Positions 29,671 to 39,272 of a DNA stretch of 64,000 nucleotides are shown here, piece by piece. Position 1 is the first letter of the stretch, and the number at the start of each line of letters is the position of its first letter. The position numbers were made by a program, and so were the translations under genes. Source of the stretch: Phymatolithon calcareum (taxonomy: Eukaryota > Rhodophyta > Florideophyceae > Hapalidiales); contig OZ345361.1 of the NCBI GenBank assembly GCA_977006965.1, forward strand, positions 2,666,001 through 2,730,000, read 5' to 3'. The notes below the pieces were generated by a model that did no database searches, had not been told where the DNA came from, and worked only from the letters and a program-made list of their open reading frames with translations.

Positions 29671-31920
29671 ATGGGCGCCATCATTGACAATTGCCGACGC
29701 GCAGAGTTTATACTTATGCTTTGGTTCATAATGACGCTCCAACACCTCGCAATTTGGTGGGTGGCGCCCGCCAACGTTTACTTCACCGCAGGGTGGGAGC
29801 TGCGCATTCGGCGAGTGATAGGTGCTGTGATGTTCGCCCTGTTCGGATTATGGCAGTTGTGGACCCGCGCCCGGCACGCCACGTCAACCACTGCTGCCTT
29901 CTTCGGTGTGTCTGACTGTCCCACCTCGCGCGCAGATGCCATTGTTTCCGGCACGTGGTGGTTCTCTCTTCAACTCTTTTCGACTCTTCTCTGGTCCCCG
30001 TTATCTTGGTGTAGCCGTCGCTTGAGCACACCTAGCGCCTCCCTTGTTGTTAAATGCGTCAAACTGGCGTTCCTGGGACCTGTGCAACTCTTGCGCGGGT
30101 TGTTTTGGACGCTGGCGGCCTTGATAGCGGGCTTCCTCTGGGTTGCATCGTCAGTCGGCGCGCCGCTGTGTAATGTTTTTGTTGTGCCTTTCGGCGTCAT
30201 TGTTTTACTCATCTGTATGTTGCTCTGTTTGCTATACGTGACATTGGATGAGAGCTACTATCCCTCGGAGTTACTGCTTGCCATTGCAGAGACCAAGACA
30301 TTGATACGTGGTTCTCTGAGTACACGACACGCTTTGCAAGTGATGGGATATATCGCCGCATCCTACGGTTACTTTGGGTGTCGCGATCGCTGGTTTCGTC
30401 GCGATGCGTTGAACGCAGGGATTGGGGATGCCGTTAGGGCGACTTTACCGGGCTTAATTGGACCAATTTCTTGCGATCAGAGCGACATGTGTGATGCAGT
30501 TGCGGCGATTAGGGGTTTGAGAAACGTGTGGGATGATTTGGATGAAAAGGAGAAGTTTGTCGATGATCGGGAAACGCTGGTCTACACGTTGTCGTATAGG
30601 CATATGCCTGTTCATAAGGATGGAAGAACAATACGTTTGAGCCAGGAGCGAGCGACGAGTATTCTGCGGAACGTGATGGCAGCCGTGAAGCGACATGGGT
30701 ATCGAAGGTTCATGTTGTGGTGTGATGGGGCTTCTGCGTGTGGGGTGCGTACGGATCGTGCATGGGTAGATATCGGGCTGTTACCATACACAGTGTACAG
30801 GACGGTGCGAGTAGAGACTCGCGTCGACGGCAAAAGCGTGATGTCGGACCGGCTGTGGCTCGAGTTAGAGAAGGCGCTGTCAGTGCTGACATGCGGCATG
30901 GACGTGGTGAATGAGTATATACATGGACGGAAGGTTACATATGAAGTCGATGAGGCTGTTGACGGGCAAGGGCACAAGGCTATGGGTGGAGTGCTTCGAG
31001 TGTCATCGAGAATTACACAGGGAGATTATGCAACGTACGCTGTGTCGAGAGAGGCTGATAAGACGGAGATCGCGGGATGGGCAAGAGGGCTGCTCATGCG
31101 GTCGGGACTCAAGGAGATGAATGAGTCATTGGGGTGGCGCGGGGAACCTGCAGGCGACAGGAGGGCGAAGTCTGTGTTGATTCGGGTGACAACGTTAAGT
31201 CTTCGGACGAATGACCAGGGTGTTGAGGCGCAGGTGGCGGAGGTGGGGGCTTGGAAGGAGTTTTCGGAAGGACGTGCGGAAGGGGAAGTGAGTGAAATTG
31301 AGTCGGGGAGTGCAGAGGAGGAAGCTAATGAGTTCGGACCAGGGCGTACGGAGTACTGGCTCCGTCTTCTGCAGTTCACGGAGAAGGAGATTGGAAGGCT
31401 GGAGAATGAGGAGGTGAGATCGACATCGGTCAGGTTCGAGGAGAGGAGTACGGGGAGGTGGGAGATGCACGTTGTGAACTTACAAGGGGAATATTACATT
31501 AGCATGACGGTGTTTGAGCACATTGGATCAAGTGTGCTGCCTGGGATTACAGACGCAGCGCCGTGTGCGAACGGTGTAGGTAGTAAGGAGGGTAGAAAGG
31601 GAGGCCGGTGGTTACTGACAAATTCACAGGTTGAGAAGAGCGGAAAGGTTAAAGAATGGGCGAAGGAGATGATCGAGGAGATGTTCAAGACCCGAGGACA
31701 GGAGTGCGAAGTGCTGAACATTGAACATGACGACGAAGAGACGGAAACGGAAGATGATGTGGACGACTGGTTGTGGCACGTTTTTGGGGAAGTGGCTAAA
31801 TGGGTGTGGCACGTTGCGGCCAAACTCAAAGAAAAGAAGCTAGATACAGGAAACAAAAGGATCGATGATGAAGAGTATGGTGCCCCCGAGGAACGGGTTA
31901 GGCGCCTTCACCTGTTGTAA
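29671..31920 (+). CDS. Membrane protein with HET-like core, copy 1
   Basis: No family can be assigned with certainty. 749 residues from the ATG at 29671, chosen because copy 2 starts at the same codon. Residues 10-200 hold about five hydrophobic segments (near 12-32, 47-65, 95-113, 133-160, 168-192). A soluble core follows at about 200-440, and then a Glu/Gly-rich C-terminal region with an acidic stretch (EHDDEETETEDD) near 700. Within the core, LVYTLSYRH (303-311), a helix of about 30 residues, then RRFMLWCDGAS (345-355), W365, GLLPYTVYRTV (369-379) and DRLWLELEKAL follow the order of the fungal HET domain (LSYxW, helix, LWIDAxCI, M..VY). HET domains are TIR-related and act in self/non-self cell death. 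This resemblance is by eye and unproven. It directly follows a dead MULE transposase tail. Alternatives: a transposon passenger or a lineage-specific membrane protein. Confidence 0.7.
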   Translation: MGAIIDNCRRAEFILMLWFIMTLQHLAIWWVAPANVYFTAGWELRIRRVIGAVMFALFGLWQLWTRARHATSTTAAFFGVSDCPTSRADAIVSGTWWFSLQLFSTLLWSPLSWCSRRLSTPSASLVVKCVKLAFLGPVQLLRGLFWTLAALIAGFLWVASSVGAPLCNVFVVPFGVIVLLICMLLCLLYVTLDESYYPSELLLAIAETKTLIRGSLSTRHALQVMGYIAASYGYFGCRDRWFRRDALNAGIGDAVRATLPGLIGPISCDQSDMCDAVAAIRGLRNVWDDLDEKEKFVDDRETLVYTLSYRHMPVHKDGRTIRLSQERATSILRNVMAAVKRHGYRRFMLWCDGASACGVRTDRAWVDIGLLPYTVYRTVRVETRVDGKSVMSDRLWLELEKALSVLTCGMDVVNEYIHGRKVTYEVDEAVDGQGHKAMGGVLRVSSRITQGDYATYAVSREADKTEIAGWARGLLMRSGLKEMNESLGWRGEPAGDRRAKSVLIRVTTLSLRTNDQGVEAQVAEVGAWKEFSEGRAEGEVSEIESGSAEEEANEFGPGRTEYWLRLLQFTEKEIGRLENEEVRSTSVRFEERSTGRWEMHVVNLQGEYYISMTVFEHIGSSVLPGITDAAPCANGVGSKEGRKGGRWLLTNSQVEKSGKVKEWAKEMIEEMFKTRGQECEVLNIEHDDEETETEDDVDDWLWHVFGEVAKWVWHVAAKLKEKKLDTGNKRIDDEEYGAPEERVRRLHLL

Positions 31921-32429
31921 TTTCAAATACAATTACAATCTCGGGACTGAATGATCAGACCCAAAGCCGTCGCAGCGAACTCACGATTTTTGATGATGGA
32001 GGTTGAGGAAATTAGAAAAGACATTGCTTCGTCATTCCAGCGTATAACCAGAACAAGCAGTCTCCAATGCATTTATGTCTAAACCAAACAAGACGCCTTT
32101 AGTAATATTTACAGTAAGAACAGAAACAAATGTTTATTTGGAAGTAGGGAATGACGATATTGGTCTTCCGTAGTACGAAATACAACATTGCACAACATTG
32201 GTTGTAACTCCTTAATGCGATACGACACCAGAAAGAATTGCCTGAATGCTTAGCTCAGTGTTTTTCGGCTTAATTTAAAGAGAAGCCAAGAGGAAGTGGT
32301 CATCGCGCTTCTCAGGAAAAAAACTACTCTCAGATGTCTTCAATACTCTAATTTCATGAAGGGAACACGCCAAGCCGGTCGCATTCCCTACAGAAATTAT
32401 CATTCCCTTGAACATACGGCACATGAAGT
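31921..32429 (+). other. 3' flank of unit 1 ORF
   Basis: Homologous to 38584-38717 plus 39288-39615 in unit 2 (shared words include gatcagacccaaagccgtcg and gacgatattggtcttccgta). No gene recognised. Confidence 0.6.
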
Positions 32430-32711
32430 CAGGGCTGGCATCCAATATATTGCATTGCCAATATATTGAAGTAGATTTCCATTGGAGCGCTATTGTAAGA
32501 GTCTGACCTTATTGCAATACGTATTGCAAAGAGATTGACTTGTCTTCGCAGACGCATATCCTGAATGTGAATCAGATTTTCGATATTGTCTTCATATTGC
32601 CGATCATATACTATTGCAATTCTTATTGCAAAGAAATCGCCGTCACTGTTATTGCTATTGATAATGCACTGCCCTCACCAATTAATAAAATTACTATTGC
32701 GGCAAGCCCTG
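32430..32711. mobile_element. hAT-type MITE with 8-bp target duplication
   Basis: 282 bp bounded by inverted ends cagggctggc ... gcaagccctg (CAGGG termini typical of hAT elements). Flanked by the 8-bp direct repeat catgaagt at 32422-32429 and 32712-32719. Unit 2 has the uninterrupted site (cataaagtcc near 39629). The interior is rich in ATTGC/GCAAT words, including the 18-bp palindrome ttgcaatacgtattgcaa at 32515-32532, probably subterminal transposase sites. No transposase, hence non-autonomous. Confidence 0.88.
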
Positions 32712-32738
32712 CATGAAGTCCTTTCGATGCAAGTCAGC

Positions 32739-33900
32739 CTATACAGCGACCTCGATTGCTGAACCTCGTTTCATGTTTTCAGTAGACATACGAAGAACTG
32801 TGCGCGTTCTGACCTTCCTCGTCCAAGGGTAGTTGCCAGTTTCTGCTGCAATAGTCAATTGTTGCAAAGAACTTGCTCCACCTACATCCACTAGTTCTGT
32901 ATCAATATTCGGCATTGACCATGACGTAGGTACAGTCGTTGCATTCGCCGGGCTTCGATCGAATGCTATTCGATAATTTCTGGTGGGGCTTTGGGTGTCA
33001 CCAAGGGTGCCGCGGCGCACGTTGCGTTTGAGTTAGGTGCAATGAACCCATACTCATGTAGCTTGGATATATATTTGAACATGAAATCGCTCTGATCTGC
33101 TGATTGTCGCCTCTCTTTGCATATCACTGGCCTGGTGCCGAGTCAAAATACGACTCTTATCTGCTCGACCTTAGCAGGCGGGTCGTTTCCAAGGTGTAAT
33201 CTGAAAACATGTCGATACGTTTCTATCATCCCGCTTAATGTCTCCTGTCCAGATTTTGTCAACCTTGCTTCCGCTGCTTTAGTCACCATTTTGACCAGAG
33301 CTTCGTCAATCTTTTCCATGGTATCGATACCTAAGTCCAACTAAGCTTGATTGACACCTTATAAGATGCCACCGTCATCGACGGGACTTCTTTTTTCACA
33401 TTGACCTCATCTTCATAACGTTTTCTCTCCTTCAAAAATGTTGCCGCAACTTTTGGGTTGAGACTCCGTAATATTGGATGAGTAACGGGTTGGAATAGTG
33501 TGGCGGTTAGTTGCAGATCGGTGAGTTGCGTCGACGAAGGACTTCCACTTTCCACAATTAGTTGGTCACTCATTTCCAAATCAAACTTCCTCTTAACAGT
33601 CAAACGTTCTCCTGCAGGAAATTAATTTCTGTACTCAATTCGAGTGTCTTGAGGAAGAAGGTTGGTTTAACCTTGGAAGCGGATACTCCCTCTATGATGC
33701 CATGTCTCTCTACGAAAACTACGGGTGGGAAACTGCTTAAGTAGACTTCCGATCACCTTCCAGCTATGGGTTTGCTCGAAGCATATTGAGTGTTTCCTGC
33801 TCGCAGATTCTATACCGGAATTAGGTCGTCTGTTCCTACAGCTTCTGGCGCCACTGCTCATTGCGTGTATACATCTCAGAGCGGAGCGGAGAGTGCGCAA
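32739..33900 (-). pseudogene. Decayed Ty3/gypsy retrotransposon
   Basis: Minus-strand fragments in gag-to-pol order: a frame at 33603-33331 reads QPVTHPILRSLNPKVAATFL then KERKRYEDEV, a gag-like stretch; a frame at 33340-33143 reads MIETYRHVFRLHLGNDPPAK, the segment usually found just before reverse transcriptase in Ty3/gypsy polyproteins; a third frame ends at 32739. No RT or integrase core survives and frames do not join. The last 60 bp also lie in the unit duplication, so unit 2 ends inside the same element. Confidence 0.55.
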
Positions 33901-34107
33901 GGCAGGTTACGTGATCCTGTTTTATGAGCCAGTGTTCACCGGCATCAACGCTGCCACTACTGTTCCGTACAGTCCGTTCTAATCGTCCCAGCAGCTGCGC
34001 TGCGCTTGTGAGTGACATCTTCTTTCGGCTACAGGCGGGAGGCCCAGTAATAGTCAGACACGGATGAGAGACTTGGCACTAAGCGTAGGGAGCATGTACC
34101 GGAGGAC

Positions 34108-34875
34108 TTTTTTATAATTCAAGTTTATTTAAAAGCCCCACACACTTCCGAAGATATTGCAAGGCTTCCTCTAATGCTAACTACCTTTCTGCAGTTCACG
34201 AAACGCCCGCCTTTGGTAGTACATGGATTCCGCCCTGAGTGGTGTGCCGCAATGCTCAAGGAAGCTGGGAGAGAGGACAGAAGGAGATGAAGGAAGGTAA
34301 CGAGATGACCAGTTACCGTGAGCATCCTAAATGGTTTCCAACCCGGGTCATCCCTTTGAAGGACGGCAGCTGAAGATTGGCTACGTAGAGATTTAGATCT
34401 TAAGCTCCCCGAAGCTCTGCACTTTGTGCGGCTTAGAGCTGTTGTGACATCAAGTACCTCTCGTATCTGCTAAAGTCTGCTGTAGCCGTAAGGATGGGGA
34501 GTTGCTATAGGACAACTCCGAAACATGCATTAAAGAAGAAGAAGAAGAAACGCCCACCAGAATGGCGGACAGGAAAACTCAGGATTCAAGGTAATCCTAT
34601 CTCCGTCCTCTGTCGGGTTGTTGGTGCTTGGACTCCACCGCTATTTGCCATGCCTTCTGCCAATCAATACAGGCCTTCTTCGTTCTCCATACGTTCCATT
34701 AGTGTCTTGCTAAGTAGTAAGAGCTGGTCTAGCGCCTTTTCCGCTTCCAGTCTTATTTCTCCTTCGAGGTCGTACCCTGCTAGCGTGGGTTCAAGGGTCT
34801 CCACATGCTCTCTGGCTCTGGTGCCGAATTCTTCGGCCATACTTGTTGTTGACACCTGTGGGAATCTCCTGCCAG
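34108..34875 (-). mobile_element. LINE family 2 insertion (minus strand), itself interrupted
   Basis: On the minus strand the 3' end reads aggaagccttgcaatatctt, then a ggggcttttaaataaacttg tail. The same 3' end occurs at 39170-39272 (+) and 61262-61435 (-). Unit 1 lacks this block: its sequence passes from gtaccggagg to acatactgtaggtt with only about 45 bp between. The 5' part (to about 34875) is unassigned. Confidence 0.65.
34212..34546 (+). mobile_element. Second LINE nested inside the first
   Basis: 335 bp ending in an (aag)n tail, flanked by 12-bp direct repeats gaaacgcccgcc (34200-34211) and gaaacgcccacc (34547-34558), one mismatch apart. The joined flanks match the uninterrupted family 2 copy at 61366-61392 (gaaacgcccaccagaatggc). 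Orientation is opposite to its host element. No coding region recognised. Confidence 0.75.
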
Positions 34876-35183
34876 TATTTAAACGGCCAGTATACATACT
34901 GTAGGTTCTGTGCCTCTGAAACTTTTGAATTTACAGTTCACCGAGTTCGGAGGCCTTGCCACCATCGAGCAAGTCTCTTTCTCATTAATGAGTCTGACAA
35001 ATGGATCGCCTTGCACTTTCAGCGGAATGTGTTTGTCAGGCACATTCCCTTATTTACTTGAATGGGTCACACTGACACATTCAAGTAAAAACCAGGCCCA
35101 ATTGCCCCATGACTATATACACCCCCTCGCCACCTTCATTGACGTTTTAACGACCGCGTTCAGGTCTGTTGGCGCGCTTGGAG

Positions 35184-35972
35184 CAAGCGGAAGGGCAAAG
35201 TCGCACGCCCTGAGGAATCGCACCGCCGGTCGTGGCCTCGGCAAATTCCACTGCCCACTAACCCAGTCGAGCACGTACAGCATTTGTCCGTGGAGACTGC
35301 CTCGCTACTGCGTGCCGCGCGCCGCGGCGTTGTCGTCAACCACCATCTGTTGCACATTGGCACCGCGCGCTATGTCGCGCGGCTAGAAGACGACGTCGCT
35401 CTGCTGGACGTGAACGAGTGCGGCTTCGCTGCGCCATACGGCCTGGCGTGCCCATGCGTTTACTCTCGCGCCGCGTGTACGGCTGCTGACTGAGGACGTT
35501 ACTGGTCGCCGCGTCGTACCCGATTATCGTCTCGTCGAGCGCACTGAGGCCGCATTTCCCCATGCGAAGCAGCTCATGGCTCCGCCTTGGACTGTGCAAA
35601 CTCCGCCCAGCATTGGCAAAGTCGCGCTACGGCCGCTTCCCGACATCAGGGCAATGTGAAAATGGCCGGGATGCCCGCCCGCGCAAGGAGCCACCAACTC
35701 AAAGCACGGTAGCAAAAGCTCCACAAGAAGCAGTTGCCCAGGCACAAAGTAGGACAGCGCTGTCGTGCAGCAAGTGTGGTGAGAGCGGCCATAATTCAGG
35801 AATGTGCACGAGGAGACGGCTTTTGCGACCACAGCGCGCAGAATCAGAGCTAATGGAATTGCGCTCCCTTGTGCGCAAGCGCAGCTGCGAGGCCTGCTTC
35901 AAGGACCGCCTCAACGATGATCCGACAGAGAGTAGTGTTAGACACAATGTGGAAGGGCTGGCAGGCCGGTGA
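35184..35972 (+). pseudogene. MULE-like transposase C-terminal relic, unit 2
   Basis: Same remnant as at 28.6-29.3 kb. SWIM-like part VALLDVNECGFAAPYGLAC is broken by a 2-bp loss just where unit 1 reads CAHAF. The CCHC knuckle CSKCGESGHNSGMC (about 35762-35812) retains its His, so this copy shows the original C-x2-C-x4-H-x4-C motif better than unit 1. The SWIM and knuckle frames are out of register in both units, implying the break predates the duplication. Confidence 0.6.
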
Positions 35973-36003
35973 TTGGATCAGGACAACTGTCAAAACCGCG
36001 GTT

Positions 36004-36099
36004 TTGGATAAGGAGCGCCTAGTGTCAGCTTGCGGCAAATATCGTACGCCGCGGCGTACGATATTTGCCGCAAGCTGACACTAGGCGCTCCTTATCCAA
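36004..36099. repeat. 96-bp perfect palindrome, no spacer
   Basis: 48-bp halves with exact complementarity, centre ccgcgg at 36049-36054. Unit 1 has only sequence like the right half (ctgacactaaatgccgtctatcc near 29455). So the left half is an inverted copy added in unit 2. A short palindrome aaaaccgcggtttt lies directly to the left (35992-36005). Confidence 0.92.
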
Positions 36100-36333
36100 T
36101 GCCGTGCTTTGAGATTTGATCATCCTTGCTGTAGGCAAACGTAATGTGCGCACAATCGCCGCATCTTTTGCGACAAAAGTGTACCCTCCGAACGGCAACA
36201 ATGATAATTATTGTTGCTCTTCGTCCGACATTGTTGCGCTTAAGCGGCAAGCAGCGCTTAAACGATGCTCGCCACATGAAGTCGCGATAGTAAGGGAGAT
36301 TCTCTCAGGCTGTGATACGGTGCATATGTCAAC

Positions 36334-38583
36334 ATGGGCGCCATCATTGACAATTGTCGACGCGCAGAGTTTATGCTTTTGTTTTGCTTGATAACGGCGC
36401 TCGAAGACATCGCAATTTGTTGGGCGGCGCCGGCCAACGTTTACTTTACCGCAGGGTGGGAGCTGCACATTCGGCGCGTGATAGGTGCTGTGGTGTTCGC
36501 CCTGTTCGGATTATGGCAGTTGTGGATCCGCGCCCGACACGCCACATCGATCACAGCTGCCTTCTTCGGTGTGTCCGACTGCCCCGCCTCGCGCGCAGAT
36601 GCCATTGTTTCCGGCACGTGGTGGTTCTTTCTTCAACTCTGTTCTGTTCTTTTCTGGTCTCCGTTATCCTGGTGTAGCCGTCGCTTGAGCACGCCTAGTG
36701 CCTCCCTTATTGTTAAATGCGTCAAATTGGCGTTCCTGGGACCTGTACAGCTCTTACGCGGGTTGATTTGGACGCTGGCGGCCCTGCTGGTGGGCTTTAT
36801 TTGGTTTTTATCGTCAGTCGGCGCGCCGCTGTTTAATGTTTTACTTGTGCCTTTCGGCGTCATAGTTTTACTCATCTGCATGTTGCTCTGTTTTCTGTAC
36901 GTGACATTGGATGAGAGCTACTATCCTTCGGAGTTACTACTCGCCATGGCAGAGACTAAGACATTGATTCGTGGTTCTCTGAGTACACGCCATGCCTTGC
37001 AAGTGATGGGAAATATCGCCGCATCCTACGGTTACTTTGGGTGTCGCGATCGCTGGTTTCGTCGAGATGCGTTGAACGCAGGGATTGGGGATGCCGTTAG
37101 GGCGACTTTACCGGGCTTAATTGGACCAATTTCTTGCGATCAGAGCGACATGTGTGATGCAGTTGCGGCGATTAGGGGTTTGAGAAACGTGTGGGATGAT
37201 TTGGATGAAAAGGAGAAGTTTGTCGATGATCCGGAAACGTTGGTCTACACGTTGTCATATAGGCATATGCCTGTTCATAAGGATGGAAGAACAATACGTT
37301 TAAGCGAGGAGCGAGCGACGAGTATTCTGCGAAACGTGATGGCAGCCGCGAAGCGACATGGGTACCGAAGGTTCATGTTGTGGTGTGATGGGGCTTCTGC
37401 GTGTGGGGTGCGTACGGATCGTGCATGGGTAGATATCGGGCTGTTACCATACACAGTGTACAGGACGGTGCGAGTAGAGACTTGCGTCGACGGCAAAAGC
37501 GTGATGTCGGACCGGCTGTGGCTCGAGTTAGAGAAGGCGCTGTCAGTGCTGACGTGCGGAATGGACGTGGTGAATGAGTATGAACATGGACGGAAGGTTA
37601 CATATGAAGTCGATGAGGCTGTTGAAGGGCAAGGGCACAAGGCTATGGGTGGAGTGCTTCGAGTGTCATCGAGAATTGCTCAGGGAGATTATGCAGCGTA
37701 TGCTGTGTCGAGAGAGGCTGATAAGACGGAGATCGCGGGGTGGGCAAGAGGGCTGCTCATGCGGTCGGGACTCAAGGAAATGAATGAGTCGTTGGGGTGG
37801 CGCGGGGAGCCTACAGACGACAGGAGGGCGAAGTCTGTGTTGATTCGGGTGACAACGTTAAGTCTTCGGACGAATGACGACGGTGTTGAGGCGCAGGTGG
37901 CGGAGGTGGGGGCTTGGAATGACTTTGCGGGAGGACGGTGGGAAGGGGAAGAGAATGAAATTGAGTCGGGGAATGCTGAGGTGGAGGCGAATGAGTTCGG
38001 ACCAGGGCGTACAGAGTACTGGCTCCGTCTTCTGCAGTTCACGGAGGAGGAGATTGGAAGGCTGGAGAATGAGGAGGTGAGATCGACATCGGTCATGTTC
38101 GAGGAGAGGAGTACGGGGAGGTGGGAGATGCACGTTGTGAACTTACAAGGGGAATATTACATTAGTATGACAGTGTTTGAGCACATTGGATCGAGTGTGC
38201 TGCCTGGCATAAGAGAAACAGCACCGTGTGCGAACGGTGTAGGTATTAAGGAGGGTAGAAAGGGAGTTCGATGGTTACTGACAAATTCGCAGGTTGAGAA
38301 GAGCGGAGAGGTTAAAGAATGGGCGAAGAAGATCATCGAGGAGATGTTCAAGACCCGAGGACTGGAGTGCGAAGTGCTGAACATTGAACATGACGACGAA
38401 GAGACGGAAACGGAAGACGATGCGGGCGACTGGTTGTGGTACATATTTTGGGAAGTGGCTAATTGGGTGTGGCACGTTGTGGTCAAACTCAAAGAAAAGA
38501 AGCTAGATACAGGAAAGAAAAGGAGCGATGATGAAGAGCATGATGCCCCCGATGAATGGGTTAGAGCCCTTCACCTGTTATAA
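36334..38583 (+). CDS. Membrane protein with HET-like core, copy 2
   Basis: 749 residues, same length as copy 1 with no gaps. By my hand count the two differ at about 80 positions (near 89% identity), unevenly spread: about 35 of the first 197 (membrane part), about 8 in 198-440 (HET-like core) and about 37 of the last 305. The core motifs LSYRH, RRFMLWCDGAS, GLLPYTVYRTV and DRLWLELEKAL are unchanged. Starts at ATG 36334 (MGAIIDNCRRAEF), 235 bp past the 96-bp palindrome. Both copies remaining open while the upstream transposase is frameshifted in both suggests selection on this protein. Function unknown. Confidence 0.7.
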   Translation: MGAIIDNCRRAEFMLLFCLITALEDIAICWAAPANVYFTAGWELHIRRVIGAVVFALFGLWQLWIRARHATSITAAFFGVSDCPASRADAIVSGTWWFFLQLCSVLFWSPLSWCSRRLSTPSASLIVKCVKLAFLGPVQLLRGLIWTLAALLVGFIWFLSSVGAPLFNVLLVPFGVIVLLICMLLCFLYVTLDESYYPSELLLAMAETKTLIRGSLSTRHALQVMGNIAASYGYFGCRDRWFRRDALNAGIGDAVRATLPGLIGPISCDQSDMCDAVAAIRGLRNVWDDLDEKEKFVDDPETLVYTLSYRHMPVHKDGRTIRLSEERATSILRNVMAAAKRHGYRRFMLWCDGASACGVRTDRAWVDIGLLPYTVYRTVRVETCVDGKSVMSDRLWLELEKALSVLTCGMDVVNEYEHGRKVTYEVDEAVEGQGHKAMGGVLRVSSRIAQGDYAAYAVSREADKTEIAGWARGLLMRSGLKEMNESLGWRGEPTDDRRAKSVLIRVTTLSLRTNDDGVEAQVAEVGAWNDFAGGRWEGEENEIESGNAEVEANEFGPGRTEYWLRLLQFTEEEIGRLENEEVRSTSVMFEERSTGRWEMHVVNLQGEYYISMTVFEHIGSSVLPGIRETAPCANGVGIKEGRKGVRWLLTNSQVEKSGEVKEWAKKIIEEMFKTRGLECEVLNIEHDDEETETEDDAGDWLWYIFWEVANWVWHVVVKLKEKKLDTGKKRSDDEEHDAPDEWVRALHLL

Positions 38584-38732
38584 TTTCAAATACAATTACG
38601 ATCTCGGGATTGAATGATCAGACCCAAAGCCGTCGCAGCGAACCCACGATTTTTGATGATGGAGGTTGAGGAAATTAGAAAAGACATTACCTCGTCAATG
38701 CAACGCATAACCGGAACAGTTAATTTCCAATG

Positions 38733-39272
38733 CAGGCGCACTGGCAGGAGCAACGCAGAAGCCTTCGTGGCACCTATGAGAGGATATGTTGCGCGGAGCA
38801 AACAGCCGAGGAGCGAGCACGGCGGCGGAAGTGGAGAAGACGGACAACACCGAGCAAGAAGTCGGTTTCCAGAGAATACCTAAAATATCAGCGGTATGCG
38901 GCTGCCGGCAGAGCGTCTATAGAGAGGATGTCAACGCCCTTAATCAATGGGGACTTACGCGAGTAGCGCGCCACTTGCCATGCGCGGTTACGACATGCTA
39001 TCGGATCAGCTGTCAAACGAGCTCGGTGCACTGATCGCCGAGCTGCAAAGTGTGGCGCAATGAACACACAATGACGCCTCGCTACCGGGGGTCGTCTACG
39101 GCGAACAATACAGGAGTTCTGCAATTTAGATGGGATATCTGAGATCCTAAGTTTTTCCGTCCGCCCCTCTGGCGGTGCGTTTTAGTAAGCTACACAAAGG
39201 TAGGTAGCAACTGAGGAAGCCTTGCCCATATCTTCGAAAGTCTGCGGGGCTTTTAAATAAACTTTAAAAAAA
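38733..39272 (+). mobile_element. 5'-truncated LINE (family 2) with 15-bp target duplication
   Basis: 540 bp flanked by agttaatttccaatg at 38718-38732 and 39273-39287. The 3' end carries the family tail aggaagccttgcccatatct ... ggggcttttaaataaacttt plus an A run. Unit 1 has no insertion there (cagtctccaatgcatttatg near 32060). Frames inside (for example 38730-38966) are Arg-rich and unassigned. Confidence 0.88.

Larger units (their letters stand above)
28082..32792 (+). repeat. Unit 1 of tandem segmental duplication
   Basis: Homologous, in the same orientation, to 33915-39705. Homology begins near tttatgagccagtgttc and ends near the agacatac word at 32785-32792. It includes a conserved hairpin, the transposase relic, the 749-codon ORF and about 800 bp downstream. 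Unit 1 alone holds a MITE (32430-32711); unit 2 alone holds LINE insertions and a long palindrome. End positions are approximate. Confidence 0.85.
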
